Notes under the pieces: model-generated
Database searches by the model: none
What the model was told of the DNA's origin: nothing
What the model saw: only the letters and a program-made list of their open reading frames with translations
Translations under genes and position numbers: made by a program
Shown: one piece after another, positions 13,201-22,471 of the stretch
Layout of the letters: each line of letters starts with the position of its first letter
How positions within the stretch are numbered: the first letter of the stretch is position 1
Assembly (NCBI GenBank): GCA_946894095.1
Contig: OX335657.1
Span: 1,116,001-1,180,000, forward strand
Direction of reading: 5' to 3'
From: Incurvaria masculella
Lineage: Eukaryota > Arthropoda > Insecta > Lepidoptera > Incurvariidae
DNA: 64,000 nucleotides

Positions 13201-13374
13201 ACGGGACTGACGTGGTCTAATCCCCATGTAAAGTGTAGGAAACATTCCGTTCAGTTTGCTTCATTTAATAAAAAACTGTGACATAATGATTATGATATTT
13301 AAGCTAACCGTGTAACTATCTCGATGCAGGCGTCCAAAGTGCTACAGTCCATAAGGATACCGCAGGACAGGTGA
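1019..13374 (+). CDS. ZUP1: ZUP1/ZUFSP deubiquitinase, C78 peptidase part, 8 exons
   Basis: Joined exons 1019-1205, 2538-2661, 3848-4016, 5098-5189, 6539-6669, 10208-10296, 11909-12049 and 13330-13374 give one frame of 325 codons plus TGA, every junction GT-AG. ZUP1 is a cysteine protease of family C78 (UFSP-like fold) that cleaves K63-linked ubiquitin chains and is linked to genome maintenance. Visible signatures are GDRGWGCGYRN with Cys101, LQHQGHSRTIIG with His236, and LLILDP with Asp257. Cys-His-Asp spacings of 135 and 21 residues compare with 131 and 21 for human C360/H491/D512 (family knowledge). Human ZUP1 is about 578 residues with N-terminal C2H2 fingers. Those are absent here, so upstream exons probably lie before the window, or the insect protein is short. 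The start is therefore uncertain: ATG 1019 is one option, a splice acceptor just after it (GCGCAG at 1022-1027) is the other. Introns carry MITEs and SINEs. UFSP2 is less likely because the substrate-side sequence follows ZUFSP. Confidence 0.92.
1322..1871 (+). mobile_element. Family B MITE, copy 1
   Basis: TTAA, then GGTGGCCCAACCCGGCGGG at the left and CGGGTTGGGCCACC then TTAA at the right, 550 bp. Terminal inverted repeats are about 15 bp. No ORF of note. TTAA flanks in all intact copies point to a piggyBac-type transposase acting in trans. Located in ZUP1 intron 1. Confidence 0.9.
1938..1971 (+). repeat. (TTTCAG)n microsatellite
   Basis: About five consecutive TTTCAG hexamers in ZUP1 intron 1. 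Each hexamer matches a splice acceptor core. Confidence 0.85.
2538..2661 (+). CDS. ZUP1: ZUP1 exon 2 (catalytic cysteine)
   Basis: Acceptor ATGCAG at 2532-2537, donor AG|GTAATG at 2662. It completes Gly63 and runs to the first two bases of Arg104. It contains LLERIEALNAQNPSLV and GDRGWGCGYR, where Cys101 is the expected nucleophile. The phase fits both neighbours. Confidence 0.93.
3848..4016 (+). CDS. ZUP1: ZUP1 exon 3
   Basis: Acceptor GTGCGCAG, donor CTGCAG|GTAGGT. Encodes residues 105-160, beginning NMQMVLSCLL and including IPRLQHLVERAWRLGFD. The first motif matches the helix after the catalytic Cys in the family (human NFQMLLSSLLQ). It is very GC-rich, which generates long antisense ORFs that are not genes. 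Confidence 0.92.
4112..4894 (+). mobile_element. Family C MITE, copy 1 (split by family B)
   Basis: TIR TGTCACCTA...GGCGTTTACG at the left and GCCAATTTAGGTGTCAAC at the right. Bases 4205-4744 are the inserted MITE B. The right part is shortened relative to other copies. Confidence 0.85.
4205..4744 (-). mobile_element. Family B MITE, copy 2, nested in family C
   Basis: TTAA-flanked 540 bp copy inserted at the single TTAA of a family C element (see findings). In ZUP1 intron 3. Confidence 0.92.
5098..5189 (+). CDS. ZUP1: ZUP1 exon 4
   Basis: Acceptor GTGGCAG at 5091-5097, donor CG|GTGAGT at 5190. Encodes residues 161-190 plus two bases of Arg191, with LLNTRKWIGACEVVTVLSSL. WIGACE is a conserved ZUFSP/UFSP motif. 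Confidence 0.92.
5270..5322 (+). repeat. Family E tRNA-like head only
   Basis: GGCTCGTAGCCTAGTGGCGC and GGGGACTGGCCTAGCGTACC, then the match stops. ZUP1 intron 4. Confidence 0.65.
5584..5959 (+). mobile_element. Family F foldback MITE, copy 2
   Basis: 376 bp, TTAAGAACGGCCCGTAAGC to GCTTACGGGCCAACCTTAA. Both ends carry TTAA, and CATACAAACGTAGTTTACTA is inverted near each end. Located in ZUP1 intron 4. Confidence 0.88.
6165..6420 (+). mobile_element. Non-LTR retrotransposon C-terminal fragment
   Basis: Encodes MWNKLPEDVVEGPTTNSFKN and RLDKHLKT, the standard end of CR1/Jockey-type ORF2. An AAAT tetranucleotide run (6380-6414) is the tail. It lies in ZUP1 intron 4, about 120 bp before exon 5. 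Confidence 0.72.
6539..6669 (+). CDS. ZUP1: ZUP1 exon 5
   Basis: Acceptor TTGGCAG, donor CAAG|GTGACG. Encodes residues 191-234 and the first base of Gly235, with CQLIDFHKPTGGDGGHPALF, LFDWVLRYF and PPLYLQHQ. The next exon supplies the catalytic His directly after QHQG. Confidence 0.92.
8253..8573 (-). repeat. Family A repeat, copy 2 (near full length)
   Basis: Reverse orientation, about 320 bp. It has both ends: AACCGGCCAAGTGCGAG with the CGAG/CTCG palindrome, and the hairpin AGGGTTCCGTTTTCACCC / GGGTACGGAACCCT. Confidence 0.88.
9290..9400 (+). promoter_or_regulatory. Three CCAATCA boxes
   Basis: GCCAATCA occurs near 9304, 9348 and 9388, in a locally GC-richer part of ZUP1 intron 5. Could be a promoter remnant or part of an unrecognised repeat. 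The 116-codon ORF over it (9279-9629) is not recognised. Confidence 0.25.
10208..10296 (+). CDS. ZUP1: ZUP1 exon 6 (catalytic His and Asp)
   Basis: Acceptor CCGACAG, donor CCCAG|GTGCGT. Encodes residues 235-264: GHSRTIIGYERHRDGK and ATLLILDPSHAPAQ. His236 and Asp257 complete the triad. The local ORF from 10096 reads through intron sequence before the acceptor, so that start is not used. Confidence 0.93.
10733..10808 (+). repeat. Second copy of the tRNA-like SINE fragment
   Basis: Matches 19995-20068 (GCTTCCGACGAATGT, CAGATTATTTTCAAAATCTG). ZUP1 intron 6. Confidence 0.5.
10837..11395 (-). repeat. Decayed family F copy with internal insertion
   Basis: 10837-11015 matches one half of family F (TTAGTTTACTAATGATTT, CTGTGTCTGCATG). 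11330-11395 resembles the continuation. Between them is other repeat material (11016-11325). Confidence 0.6.
11085..11320 (+). repeat. Dispersed repeat N, copy 1
   Basis: CGAAACCACGCTAAGCGAGG, GGCATCCGCCGGTAGACAG and CTGATTCTCTGCGGCGGGTG recur at 41905-42115 (same orientation) and 30205-30415 (reverse). Type unknown; possibly part of a retroelement. Confidence 0.6.
11504..11884 (+). mobile_element. 5S rRNA-headed SINE (family D), copy 1
   Basis: The head CTCTCCGAAGTTAAGCAACG, GGTCTGGTCTTGGATGGG and TGACC follows the internal promoter of 5S rRNA genes (A box, intermediate element, C box). The body runs GGTACCATCGCATTGGATGA, GAAGCGGCAATGAAAATTG, CCAGTTCAATGTAGCCGTG, GGTCCTGGCATGGCACC and ends in an A-run. 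It ends about 25 bp before ZUP1 exon 7. Confidence 0.88.
11909..12049 (+). CDS. ZUP1: ZUP1 exon 7
   Basis: Acceptor CATTGCAG, donor GAG|GTACGG. It is 47 whole codons (residues 265-311), VRQVLAGSATAGAAALRLL and KQYQLVAITGLMITDAEYE. KQYQ-hVAhxG matches the human C-terminal region (KHKQYQILAVEG). A 5S-type SINE ends about 25 bp upstream and a retroposon fragment starts right after the donor. Confidence 0.9.
12054..12365 (+). repeat. Family O retroposon fragment, copy 1
   Basis: Matches 61600-62030 in inverse: CCAGTTCAGCAAAACAAA, AGAAACTCCGCTGTTTTTT, GCCAATTGGAGCAGGCCAG and CGAGCATCACGCCGGGCAC. An ACAAT-type run at the outer end resembles a LINE 3' tail. It begins within 5 bp of the ZUP1 exon 7 donor. 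Confidence 0.65.
12650..12756 (+). repeat. SINE 3' body fragment
   Basis: AAGGTCCTGGCATAACACC to GTGTTATTAGCTATCCATG matches the shared D/E tail. It lies directly upstream of the full family E copy. Confidence 0.6.
12769..13110 (+). mobile_element. tRNA-headed SINE (family E), copy 1
   Basis: The head has a Pol III A box, TAGCCTAGTGG, and a B box, GGGTTCAAATCC. The middle is CACCACTTTCTTTCTCATTC, then the same body as family D (GGTTGGTACCATCGCATTGG onward) and an A-run. In ZUP1 intron 7. Confidence 0.87.
13330..13374 (+). CDS. ZUP1: ZUP1 terminal exon
   Basis: Acceptor GATGCAG. ASKVLQSIRIPQDR ends at TGA 13372-13374, matching the family C-terminus (ASQVF...EKIP). GACAG|GTGAGC at 13371 also looks like a donor, so a longer isoform is possible. 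In-frame termination gives a protein ending where human ZUP1 ends. Confidence 0.82.
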   Translation, partial: ASKVLQSIRIPQDR

Positions 13375-13840
13375 GCGGCGCCGGGTCTCGCAGCTACAGC
13401 GCACGACGCACCCCGCCCACACGCCGCGTGAACTCGCTCCTGTTGGGCAAATGGATACGTATAGGTGTTCCTCATAAGAGTCTATAATTACGTTAATATG
13501 TTGACTTGAACGCTCGCTTGGTAGGCGAGTAATGCTCGGAAGGAATTGATCAATTTCCGGAACCGAGAATGTATCTCGAATTTATCTCTCGAAACAATTC
13601 TAAATTTTTGCAGGAATGTCAATTCTGGATGTATGTTTAGCACTTATGGATGCACGGGTATAGAATAATCAGGGTACGTTGCACCAAACACACTTTAAAT
13701 TTACTTAATCGGCTTTAGGAAAAAATAATTTACATCAATATTTGCTGAATGAGAATTCTAAAATTGCTCATGGTTTCGTCAATTCGTTGTTAATATTATT
13801 TTTTTCAAAGTCTTGCACTCATGATTGTAATATTGATGTC

Positions 13841-13846
13841 AATAAA
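13841..13846 (+). terminator. Candidate ZUP1 poly(A) signal
   Basis: AATAAA lies 467 nt after the ZUP1 stop, in repeat-poor sequence. It is a plausible polyadenylation hexamer, but no GU-rich element was established. Confidence 0.35.
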
Positions 13847-14334
13847 TAACGGGACATTAAAGCTTCAATATAGTAAACTATATTTCTGTCATCACTCTAA
13901 ATGTGAAAAGATGCGCTTTTGACGTAGATGTAAATAGGTAAAATGTTTCACAGGCAAAATTTTAATTTTTGAGTTCAAAATATCGAATACTTTGTTATGT
14001 AATTTTACGTTACGCTTCGATAACCTACTTCAAAATGTTTGTCACATGGGATAACGATATAATCGGCCCGCTAATATTAATTTTTTGACAGCTGAATCGA
14101 AATTATAAGGTCGAATGACCAGTAATCCTCATTTTTATTATCTGATACATGATTTTTATGGATTGTTAGTACAGGTGTAAATTTTTAAATAAGATGTGTT
14201 TTTTTTTATTGTTATTTTTTTAAATGCCTTTTTTTATTTAAACCCAGCTCACTTCCAACAATCATATTTTCAAAGGTTAAATCCTATTATAGCAATCAAA
14301 ACATGTTTCAGTCGCTAAATTAGCCCGATTGCAG

Positions 14335-14455
14335 GAAGAGACTCAAACACGTCCCTTTTAGTAGACCGCATAGAATAGCTCAGCTCTCTTCCATACTGCC
14401 CATAAAAAGTGACGTGTTTAATCATACGTTGATGTCCTTTTGTGCACTCGGCCCT
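14335..14455 (-). repeat. Decayed family G copy
   Basis: GGAAGAGACTCAAACACGTC to TTTGTGCACTCGGCCCT, with deletions. Confidence 0.6.
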
Positions 14456-15003
14456 ATGTGTATGGGTTCATAAGAAATGTTTATTAAAAGAAATCATTGT
14501 TAACTTATTATTATCGAATTGTTAATATTCTTAGGTTTCTGGTGGTAGAACAAATTCACCCACCATTTTACTTAGTTACATAAATGTACTCTAAGGTCTG
14601 AATAGTAGAAATCGATGATGGCTCGGCCGTCGCAGGAAGAACAGGGTAAATCGCTTGGACCCAAATGTGAGCTGAACTATTAGTACAAATTGTTGAATTA
14701 TGAGTATATTATTATTATTATTAAAGTGCTGATCCATTTGCTCAACGGGCAATACAAATGTAAGTACCAAGTAAGGTTACAATTTCTTGCATTTCACTGC
14801 AAAAAAACTACATAATGTTACGAGTGAAGTGCAAAAGAATATTGCATTAAAATTTCTAGTCTGTTTGAATGTAATAGTATAACGAACCAATCGCTTTACA
14901 TCATTGCCTTTTAATAGTAAGATGCTAGAAAATCACTATGTAATTTAAGTAAAAATATCTAAACATTTTTCCTATCTTGATTTGTCAAAATTGCTGAGCT
15001 CAT

Positions 15004-15331
15004 AGTCCCAGTTGTCACCTAAATTGGCGTTTACGCCAAACCGATCGACTGGCGTTTTCAATTGTATGGAGAAATTGATGAGTGCGCCAGTGGGCGTTAA
15101 GCGAACTAACATTTGCGAGTCCGAGTTTGATTTGACAGCTTACTCATCGTCGGCGTAAATGCGTCGACATAGCCGACTCCACGTTTTCATACAAATCGGA
15201 AGTCCGAGTTTGACTTTGACAGCTTGAAGGAGTGAAACCACAGAATAAGGAGTAAACGTTTGTATGTGGTTTGACGTTTTTACGTAACTTCGTAGTTCCG
15301 TAAACGCCAATTTAGGTGAGAACTCAGACTG
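15004..15331 (+). mobile_element. Family C MITE, copy 2
   Basis: About 328 bp with ~30 bp terminal inverted repeats (AGTTGTCACCTAAATTGGCG left, inverted right). Contains the uninterrupted site GGGCGTTAAGCGAAC. Confidence 0.9.
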
Positions 15332-16226
15332 ACCACTCAGATTATTAGCTTGTATCGAAACTTGCTATCTATTCAATAGAATTAGCATAGGTACAAACGG
15401 CATCACCCTAGACGGCACACATTGGACTTTGACCCACATTAGTTTTCCTTGCAAATTCCAATGCCTGCTGTGGCGCTGAGGATGATTCGTCCTGTACATG
15501 TAGTTTTGCACGATAAAAAATTCATCGAGGATTTTTTTATAGGTCGATGGGAAGTTCCTAAATGTATATGATATCCATGTTGAGTCGACAGTGAAGCAAG
15601 GACACAATAACTATTTAAATAAAGCTACCAAAAGAACTACTTAATAAGTTTAGTGCATAGCTGAACTCGACGTAAGCAAACCTTGTGCAGACAGTGCTTC
15701 TACCTATTTTGCCACCCGCACTCCTGCAGTCAATGCATACGAGGCAAATATGGCAATTCGATGCGAAAAAAAGCGATGTACTCACATAGAACAATATACA
15801 ATAATTTAGATTTATATCCACTCAGATCAACGATGCGGCTCAGCTCTTGCGCCCTTGATTAACCTAACTATTTATGGTTTTTGGCGCACGGAAGGGTCTC
15901 TTTATTCCAGGATTTTAGTGATAAATCTTATCGGACAGTCATCGGAATTCATAATTTTCATTTAGGGCATGAAACTACATATTTTTTTAAGCAAATTTGT
16001 TATGTAATATTTTTTTTTCTTTATATAAGATTGTTAAGTCAGATTAATTAATAAATTAATTTAGATTCCGTGCCCAAGGTCGTAATGACAAATGACTCGA
16101 CATAAAATCGATGAGAGTGCATTTTTTTTTACTATTATTAATTTTTTTTACACCTTTCATTTTAAGACCAACATTATCACAATCCATCAAACGTTTATGA
16201 TGTTCTAAGGCATGGTTGCCTCTACT
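15332..16226. other. Spacer with one family J end
   Basis: Only the family J end at about 15580-15612 is recognised. ORFs at 15365-15821 (minus) are short and unsupported. Confidence 0.4.
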
Positions 16227-16776
16227 TTAAGGTGGCCCAACCCGGCGGGCCTAACTCTATCGCGGGCACGGTACAAAACCGTGCTGTTGCGCTCTGGGAC
16301 CTTCTCTGTTTCAAAGAATAAGACAGGCTCCGTGATGAGGAAGATGCAACATGTCCACAAAAAAGACAATGTGCATAGTGTATGATTTGGTATTATTTAC
16401 GAAAATTTTAATTTCAAAATGACTTATAGCTAAAAGTAAGCCACGACCGCTGTAGTAAAAAATCGAACAAAAACCAAATAGATTATAAATCTTGATTAAA
16501 TAAGCTATGTCTGATGACTAATCTTATTAAGATGTCCTTAATTTATTATTGCGTAATCCACCTCTAAAGTTATTGTATAAAACGCGCGAAAAATGCGAAC
16601 TTTCGGACCTTAAAACTTAGAAATCAAACACAATTTTACAATGCCAATGGTCATCAGACATCTAGTTCGATCAAATAAAGGTATTACGAGCAAAATTTTG
16701 GATCTCTGACAAGAAATATGGGCGTGATCTTCTTTCCCGTTTTGTATGGGGAGATGAGCGGGATGGGCCACCTTAA
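16227..16776 (+). mobile_element. Family B MITE, copy 3
   Basis: Full 550 bp copy with TTAA at both ends (16227-16230 and 16773-16776), closely similar to copies 1 and 9. Confidence 0.9.
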
Positions 16777-17295
16777 TAGAACACTTTGTATAAATAATCT
16801 TTGACGACCTAACCAATAAAGTTCCAAGAGCGTGCATCTGTGTTCCACTCAAAAGTCGCGCATTGTAGCTTAGAGTAAAAAGAACTTAATATTATAAATA
16901 GGAAAAGATCACAATTTTAAGTACTTTGTCTCACAACTACTCTTGGGCTAAAACCAACGCAGTATTCTTAAAAACAAACTCCTTTGGGATTAATCGAGCC
17001 CACGGGCAAGCTAATGGATATTGAGCAAAACACCAGCGATATACTAAATCATTGAGATAATTATTAAGATCTTGAGTTAGGTCGCGTGGCGCCATCTATA
17101 GTCAAGCAGGAAATAATGCAAATAGATTATTTCAGAAAGATGTTTACGCAAATTGGTTGGTATTAAATTTGGCAATCGTTATGACCAAAGTGTAATAACA
17201 TCCGTACATTAAAGGGCCATTATTACCATCTTGCAATCGATACCAGTAAAAGAGTAAGTAGTTTTCACCAAGTGCTGATTTATTTTAAACAACAC

Positions 17296-17845
17296 TTAAG
17301 GCGGCCCAACCCGCTCAACTCCCCATACAAACGGGGAAAGAAGATCACGCCCATATTTCGTATCAGAGATCCCAAATTTTGCTCAAAAGAGCTTTATTTC
17401 ATCGAACTAGATGTCTGATGACCGTTGGCATTGTAAAATTGTGTTTGTTTTCTAAGTTATAAGTTCCGAAAGTTCGAATTTTTCGTGCGTTTTATACAAT
17501 AACTTTGATGGTTTATTACGCAATGATAAAGTAAGACAATATTGAAAAGATTAGTCATCAGACATAGCTTATTTAATCAAGATTTATAATCTATTTTGTT
17601 TTTGTTAGATTTTTTACTACAGCAGTAGTGGTTTACTTTTAGCTATAAGTCGTTTTGAAATCAAAATTTTCGTAAATCTTACCAAATCATACACTATGCA
17701 AATTGTCTTTTTTGTGGACATGTTGCATCTTCCTCGTCACGGAGCCTGTCTTTTTCTTTGAAACAGAGAAGGTCCCAGAGCGCAACAGCACGGTTTTGTA
17801 CAGTGCCCGCGAATGAGTTCGTCCCGCCAGGTTGGGCCATCTTAA
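17296..17845 (-). mobile_element. Family B MITE, copy 4
   Basis: Reverse orientation, TTAA both sides. Ends are GGCGGCCCAACCC and the inverted match with one mismatch. Confidence 0.9.
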
Positions 17846-18195
17846 AGGGCCTTTATTACTAAAGTGCTGATATTTATTGGTATTTATCGCAAGTTGCTAA
17901 GAAGGTCGGCCCGTAAGCACCCGAAAATTTCGCCTCCCATACAAACGTAGTTTACTAATGATTTAAAAACCACTGTTCCAACTTACTTGATATTTGGTAT
18001 TTAATATTAGGCTACAAATATCTGTGTCTGCATGCCTTTGTTTTTTCGGTAAATGTATTCTGGGTCAAACCACAGAGAAAACAAAATTCGTATGAAGATT
18101 TTCTTTTTGCATTCATTTCATTCGGTTTGGATTTTTCAAAAAAACAAAAGCATGCAGACACAGATATTTGTTACCTGATATTAGATATTAAATAT

Positions 18196-18721
18196 TGTTA
18201 CGAGCGCGCCCCGCTGCGAAGACATAGCGCTGATACACTACCAAAGTGCGCCAAATGGTTCCTTCGAATTTCAGTAGATGGCAGTCTTATTGCATTGCGC
18301 AGGCTATCGCATCACTGTCGTCCCATATAAAGTGACGCCTCGTCCAGCTGACTTCAGAAACAAATCTCGGACATTCTAGTAATGTCTCGAGGGAGATTGT
18401 TCTCGACTGCTGCCCTACATGGGCGCCTAGAAATCGGTGGAGTGTTCTGGAAAGAAGCTCCACCGATATAAAAGGCGCCCAAGGCGCTGAGGGCGGCAGT
18501 CTATTTTTGGAAGCGAAGTGAGCGACAACAAGCGATATAGAAGTGCAGTGAACTAGCTCTGAAGTGAATCAGTGAAGTGAGTGATATAGTTTGTAAATTA
18601 GTGTTTGAATTAACCTAATGTGAAATTGTATTTGTGAGTTTGCTTGTGAATTATTTGAAATAAAGGAAGAGTGTTGAGTATTGGTGTTTTCTTCTCTAAT
18701 CTGCACCCTACCCGCGTAACA
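18196..18721 (+). mobile_element. Solo LTR (Ty3/gypsy-like)
   Basis: 526 bp beginning TGTTACGAGCGCGCC and ending CCGCGTAACA, flanked by ATAT (18192-18195 and 18722-18725). It holds a TATA box, GATATAAAAG, inside a 60 bp palindrome (18421-18480) and AATAAA at 18659. There is no internal coding region, so it is the product of LTR-LTR recombination. TG...CA ends, the TGTTACG/CGTAACA inversion and a 4 bp duplication favour a Ty3/gypsy element. Confidence 0.87.
18421..18480 (+). promoter_or_regulatory. Hairpin containing the LTR TATA box
   Basis: GGGCGCCTAGAAATCGGTGG pairs with CCACCGATATAAAAGGCGCC, so the core promoter sits in one arm of an inverted repeat. Confidence 0.5.
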
Positions 18722-19430
18722 ATATCAATTTAATTGGAATAGCGGTTTCCAAATGATTAGTAAACTACGTTTGTATGGGGAGCATAGATTACGGGCCGTT
18801 CTTAATATCTGGCGATTAACCCAATCAGCAGTAGGTGAAAAAGCCAGTTATAGTATTGTTTTTGGTACTGAAAGATGAATTTTGAGATTTTTTTGATTGA
18901 AGGGATGAATAAAGTGGTTGAGGGAAGCAATAAAGCAAATTGGTTCAATTATTTCTTAGAATGCCCTCTTAGTAGGTAGTTAGGTGTTGAATTATAATGT
19001 AAAACGTTTGTTCCAATCATGTTAAACACTTTAATTTCTAAAATGTTAAAGTCATACAGGTTTTAAATTAAAAAAAATTCAGTAGACTTAATTTAATAGA
19101 ATTATATTTACTTATTCCATCGGAATGTCACATTAAAAACAATCCTTTTTAATGCTTTTTTTATTTTTATTTTATTTTAGTATATCAACCGGTGGTGTCA
19201 CTGTGAAATATGCTTGTAATAGGTTTGTTTTAATATAATATATGTCATTTTTTATTAAATCAACTTGGATGTTTCAGAAAGAAAGTGCATGTCTCATTTA
19301 AATATCTTTACAGTGATTTTTTTAATGTTTCCTGATTTCGACTTTGACTTTTGTTGAAACCTTGTCTACTGCCAGTGGATCTGATTATGTTATATAGGTG
19401 TACATTACCGTTATCTCATTAATGTAATCA

Positions 19431-19980
19431 TTAAGGCGGCCCAACCCGCTCATCTCCCCATACAAAAGGGGAAAGAAGATCACGCCCATATTTCTTGTCA
19501 GAGATCAAAAATTTTGCCCAAAATAGCTTTATTTGATCGAACTAGATGTCTGATGACCATTGGCATTGTAAAATTGTGTATGGTTTCTAAGTTGTAAGGT
19601 CCGAAAGTTCGAATTTTTCGCGCGTTTTATACGATAACTTTGGAGGTGGATTACGCAATGATAAAGTAAGAACATCGTAAAAAGATTAGTCATCAGACAT
19701 AGCTTATTTAATCAATATTTATGATCTCTTTGGTTTTTGTTAGATTTTTGACTACAGCGGTCGTGGTTTACTTTTAGCTATAAGTCGTTTTGAAATTAAA
19801 ATTTTCGTAAATCTTACCAAATCATACACTATGCACATTGTCTTTTTTGTGGACATGTTGCATCTTCCTCATCACGGAGCCTGTCTTATTCTTTGAAACA
19901 GAGAAGGTCCCAGGGCGCAACAGCATGGTTTTGTACCCTGCCCGCGAATGAGTTAGGCCCGCCGGGTTGGGCCGCCTTAA
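19431..19980 (-). mobile_element. Family B MITE, copy 5
   Basis: Reverse orientation, TTAA both sides. A tRNA-like 3' half (T-arm) begins immediately after its right TTAA. Confidence 0.9.
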
Positions 19981-20075
19981 GGGCCGCAGGTTCGAATCCT
20001 GCTTCCGACGAATGTGCGGATCGAAAACGGTTTCTGATTATTTTCAAAATATGATTACAATGCTTCAGGTTTCGT
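19979..20075 (+). repeat. tRNA-like 3' half of a separate SINE
   Basis: CCGCAGGTTCGAATCCTGC is a good T-arm with B box, followed by TTCCGACGA. The same segment without the arm recurs at 10733-10808 (TCCTGCTTCCGACGAATGTC, ATTACAATGCTTCA). The 5' half is missing at both sites. Confidence 0.55.
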
Positions 20076-20397
20076 TGGATAGCTTCAAAATTATAGATCT
20101 TGGTGCATTGTTCCCTATTGTTGACATTATTGAAAGAAATCTATTGTAAGTACAGGTAGCTAGCCCGGATCAAAATTTAGGCTCGAAAATGTATCTAAAA
20201 GATTTTTATGGTTTTAGGAGGTGAATATTTCTTCGCTTGTATTTTTTTATGTTCGAGTCATGTCAATTTTTTTTTATTTTAAAGCATTTCTTTTATATTC
20301 ACCTTATTGCAATAGCTAAGATTTTTCTGCATTTCCTAAAAAAATTGTTTACGAATTTTTTCACAAACATCTCCCGTGGGACTGTTCACAGACAATA

Positions 20398-20943
20398 AAG
20401 CCGCAGATACACGTGCCAGCAGCTCGCAGGAAAGCATGACTGTATAACACGCTGAGCATAGGCGTTTATTCCAACTGGCGTGCACCGGCGGGAAAGTGAC
20501 AAAACAAAAAAACAATTCATGACTTCCGCCGTTACGAGTACATACATTACAGGTGGTATGTGTATTGTGTAGCTTGCTAGTAGCCAGCATGCGAACTAAT
20601 CGCGCCCGTTTGATTTTCCGTGTGGTCGTGTGCTAATTACTAGCATGTATGAACACATTCGCCAGTAGCGATTCGTGCCTGTGTATTTTTTGGAAAATAT
20701 TTATATGCATTCTAAAAAAATGGCTCGATGGGGTGATGAAAATACTTGAGTTTTTTTTTAATTACCGTAATTATCAGTGTTTGTGGATTACAAGCTATTG
20801 CTACTAGCACGCAACTGAGACGTGCGAGTAGGCAGCGTGCTTGCCAGAAGCGTGTGTATGCTCGATTACGCGCATGCCAGTATTTAGTATGCCAGGTACT
20901 CGCCAATAGCATGCTTTTTCACTAGCATGTGTATCTGCGGCTT
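20398..20943. mobile_element. Family L MITE-like element (single copy here)
   Basis: TAAAGCCGCAGATACACGTG at the left is inverted at the right as ATGTGTATCTGCGGCTTAA. About 545 bp. The interior has scattered CTAGCATG-type motifs. Confidence 0.62.
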
Positions 20944-21961
20944 AATGCTATTAAATATCATGCTATGGAAAATAATACTGTAAATAAATAATAGCATGCT
21001 AGTTATAAAACCATGCTGTAAAAGCACAATGTGAACTTAAGCTGGGTTCACAAAAGGTCATGGAAGATTATTGGTGTGAATGCTGCTTTAGATAATATCC
21101 GGACCAAAACAAACAATTTCTCTGCTCGTTTTCAAAATTTTGTATGCTTTAATTACTATTATTGTCTGTTGATTGTGTGTTGATTAAACATTTTGAATTT
21201 TTTATTTAAACTATGAAAACAATTAAAGATAGGATGCTGTCAAACCAGGTTTCCCGTAAATTGCAGAGCCATTACCGAATAATCTAGTCATTAGGTTTTC
21301 TGACTTGCTTACATTTAATTCTTTGATATTGTTTATTGATATTAACTTATTATGTATGTAGTTAGATATTTATAAAGTTGAAATATGAGCATTTAATTAT
21401 TGTCAAACTTCAATAGGTGTTGCCTCACTGAATTTTATATGATGGTGTACGAAGATTGTCGGTTACATTGAACCAGATAGGATATAAAGTGGACTTTAGA
21501 TAGCGAATGATACTAAAAGAACTAGCGAGTGATACATACCGACTTCTCGTCCCATTAGTTCACAGTAACTGTTGAAATCTATAAAACTGATGTTTGCGTG
21601 TCCAGTATTTTTTTGGATATGTAGGTAATTGTGTTGAAGAAGTCCACAAACGCTCAGGTACTTACAGCATGACATTCGATCATTACTGTCTACTAGGGGT
21701 AGCGACTTTATATAATGATATCCTTGCAATGATCCGTGTCTTTATGTAGACTTAATTCGGTATAGTAACTTACACATGCCTTGCAGCTTAGTGAGATACA
21801 ATGATGGTGAGTTATTGTTGTGTTGTTGCTCGCCTTTATACAGATAAAGGTGAGTTTCTAGAGAGACAGCTAGGCTGTGCGACCGTTGTACACTCTCCTC
21901 AATAAAGAGCATGTTGTTTATGATGTAGTTTCATTGATCTGTGCTCTCCCCATTTTTCGTC
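20944..21961. other. Unassigned AT-rich spacer
   Basis: No repeat or coding signal recognised. The 77-codon minus ORF at 21496-21729 has no supporting features. Confidence 0.4.
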
Positions 21962-22471
21962 TTTAGGTGGCCCTTCCCGGCGAGACTTATTCGCGGGCAC
22001 GATACAAAACCGTGCTATTGCGCTCTGGTACCTTCACTGTTTAAAAAAAGACAGGCTCCGTGATAAGGAGGATGCAACATGTCCACAAAGCAGACAATAC
22101 TCATAGTGTTTGATTTGGTAAGATTTACGAAATAAAGACACGTAAATCACGACCGCTGTAGTAAAAAAACCAATTGGTTATAAATCTTCATGAAACAAGC
22201 TAGGTCTGATGACAAATTTTTTCAAGATATTTTCATTTTATCGTTGAGTAATCCACCTCCAAAGTTGGTGTATAAAACGCGCGAAAAATTCGAACTTTCC
22301 GACTTTATAACTTAGAAAGCAAACACTATTTTACAATGTCAATGGTCCTCAGACATCTAGTTCGATAAAATAAAGCTGTTTTGAGTATAATTTTGGATCT
22401 CTGACAAGAAGTATGCGCATGATCTTCTTTCCACGATTGTATGGGGAGTTGAGTGGGAAGGCCCACCTTAA
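21962..22471 (+). mobile_element. Family B MITE, copy 6 (diverged)
   Basis: About 510 bp. Left TTAA is degraded to TTTA, right TTAA retained. Several internal deletions relative to copy 1. Termini read GGTGGCCCTTCCC, as in copy 7. Confidence 0.85.

Larger units (their letters stand above)
13375..15003. other. ZUP1 3' flank, little structure
   Basis: AT-rich spacer. Apart from a decayed family G copy (14335-14455) and the poly(A) candidate, nothing is recognised and there is no substantial ORF. Confidence 0.5.
17901..18805 (-). mobile_element. Family F foldback MITE, copy 3, split by a solo LTR
   Basis: GGTCGGCCCGTAAGCACC to TACGGGCCGTTCTTAA. Interrupted at 18196-18721 by an LTR with a 4 bp target duplication. 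Without it the element is about 375 bp. Confidence 0.87.

Noticed and set aside
19981..20010. A tRNA gene
   Set aside because: Only a T-arm and 3' acceptor-like end are present. The 5' half is replaced by MITE B.
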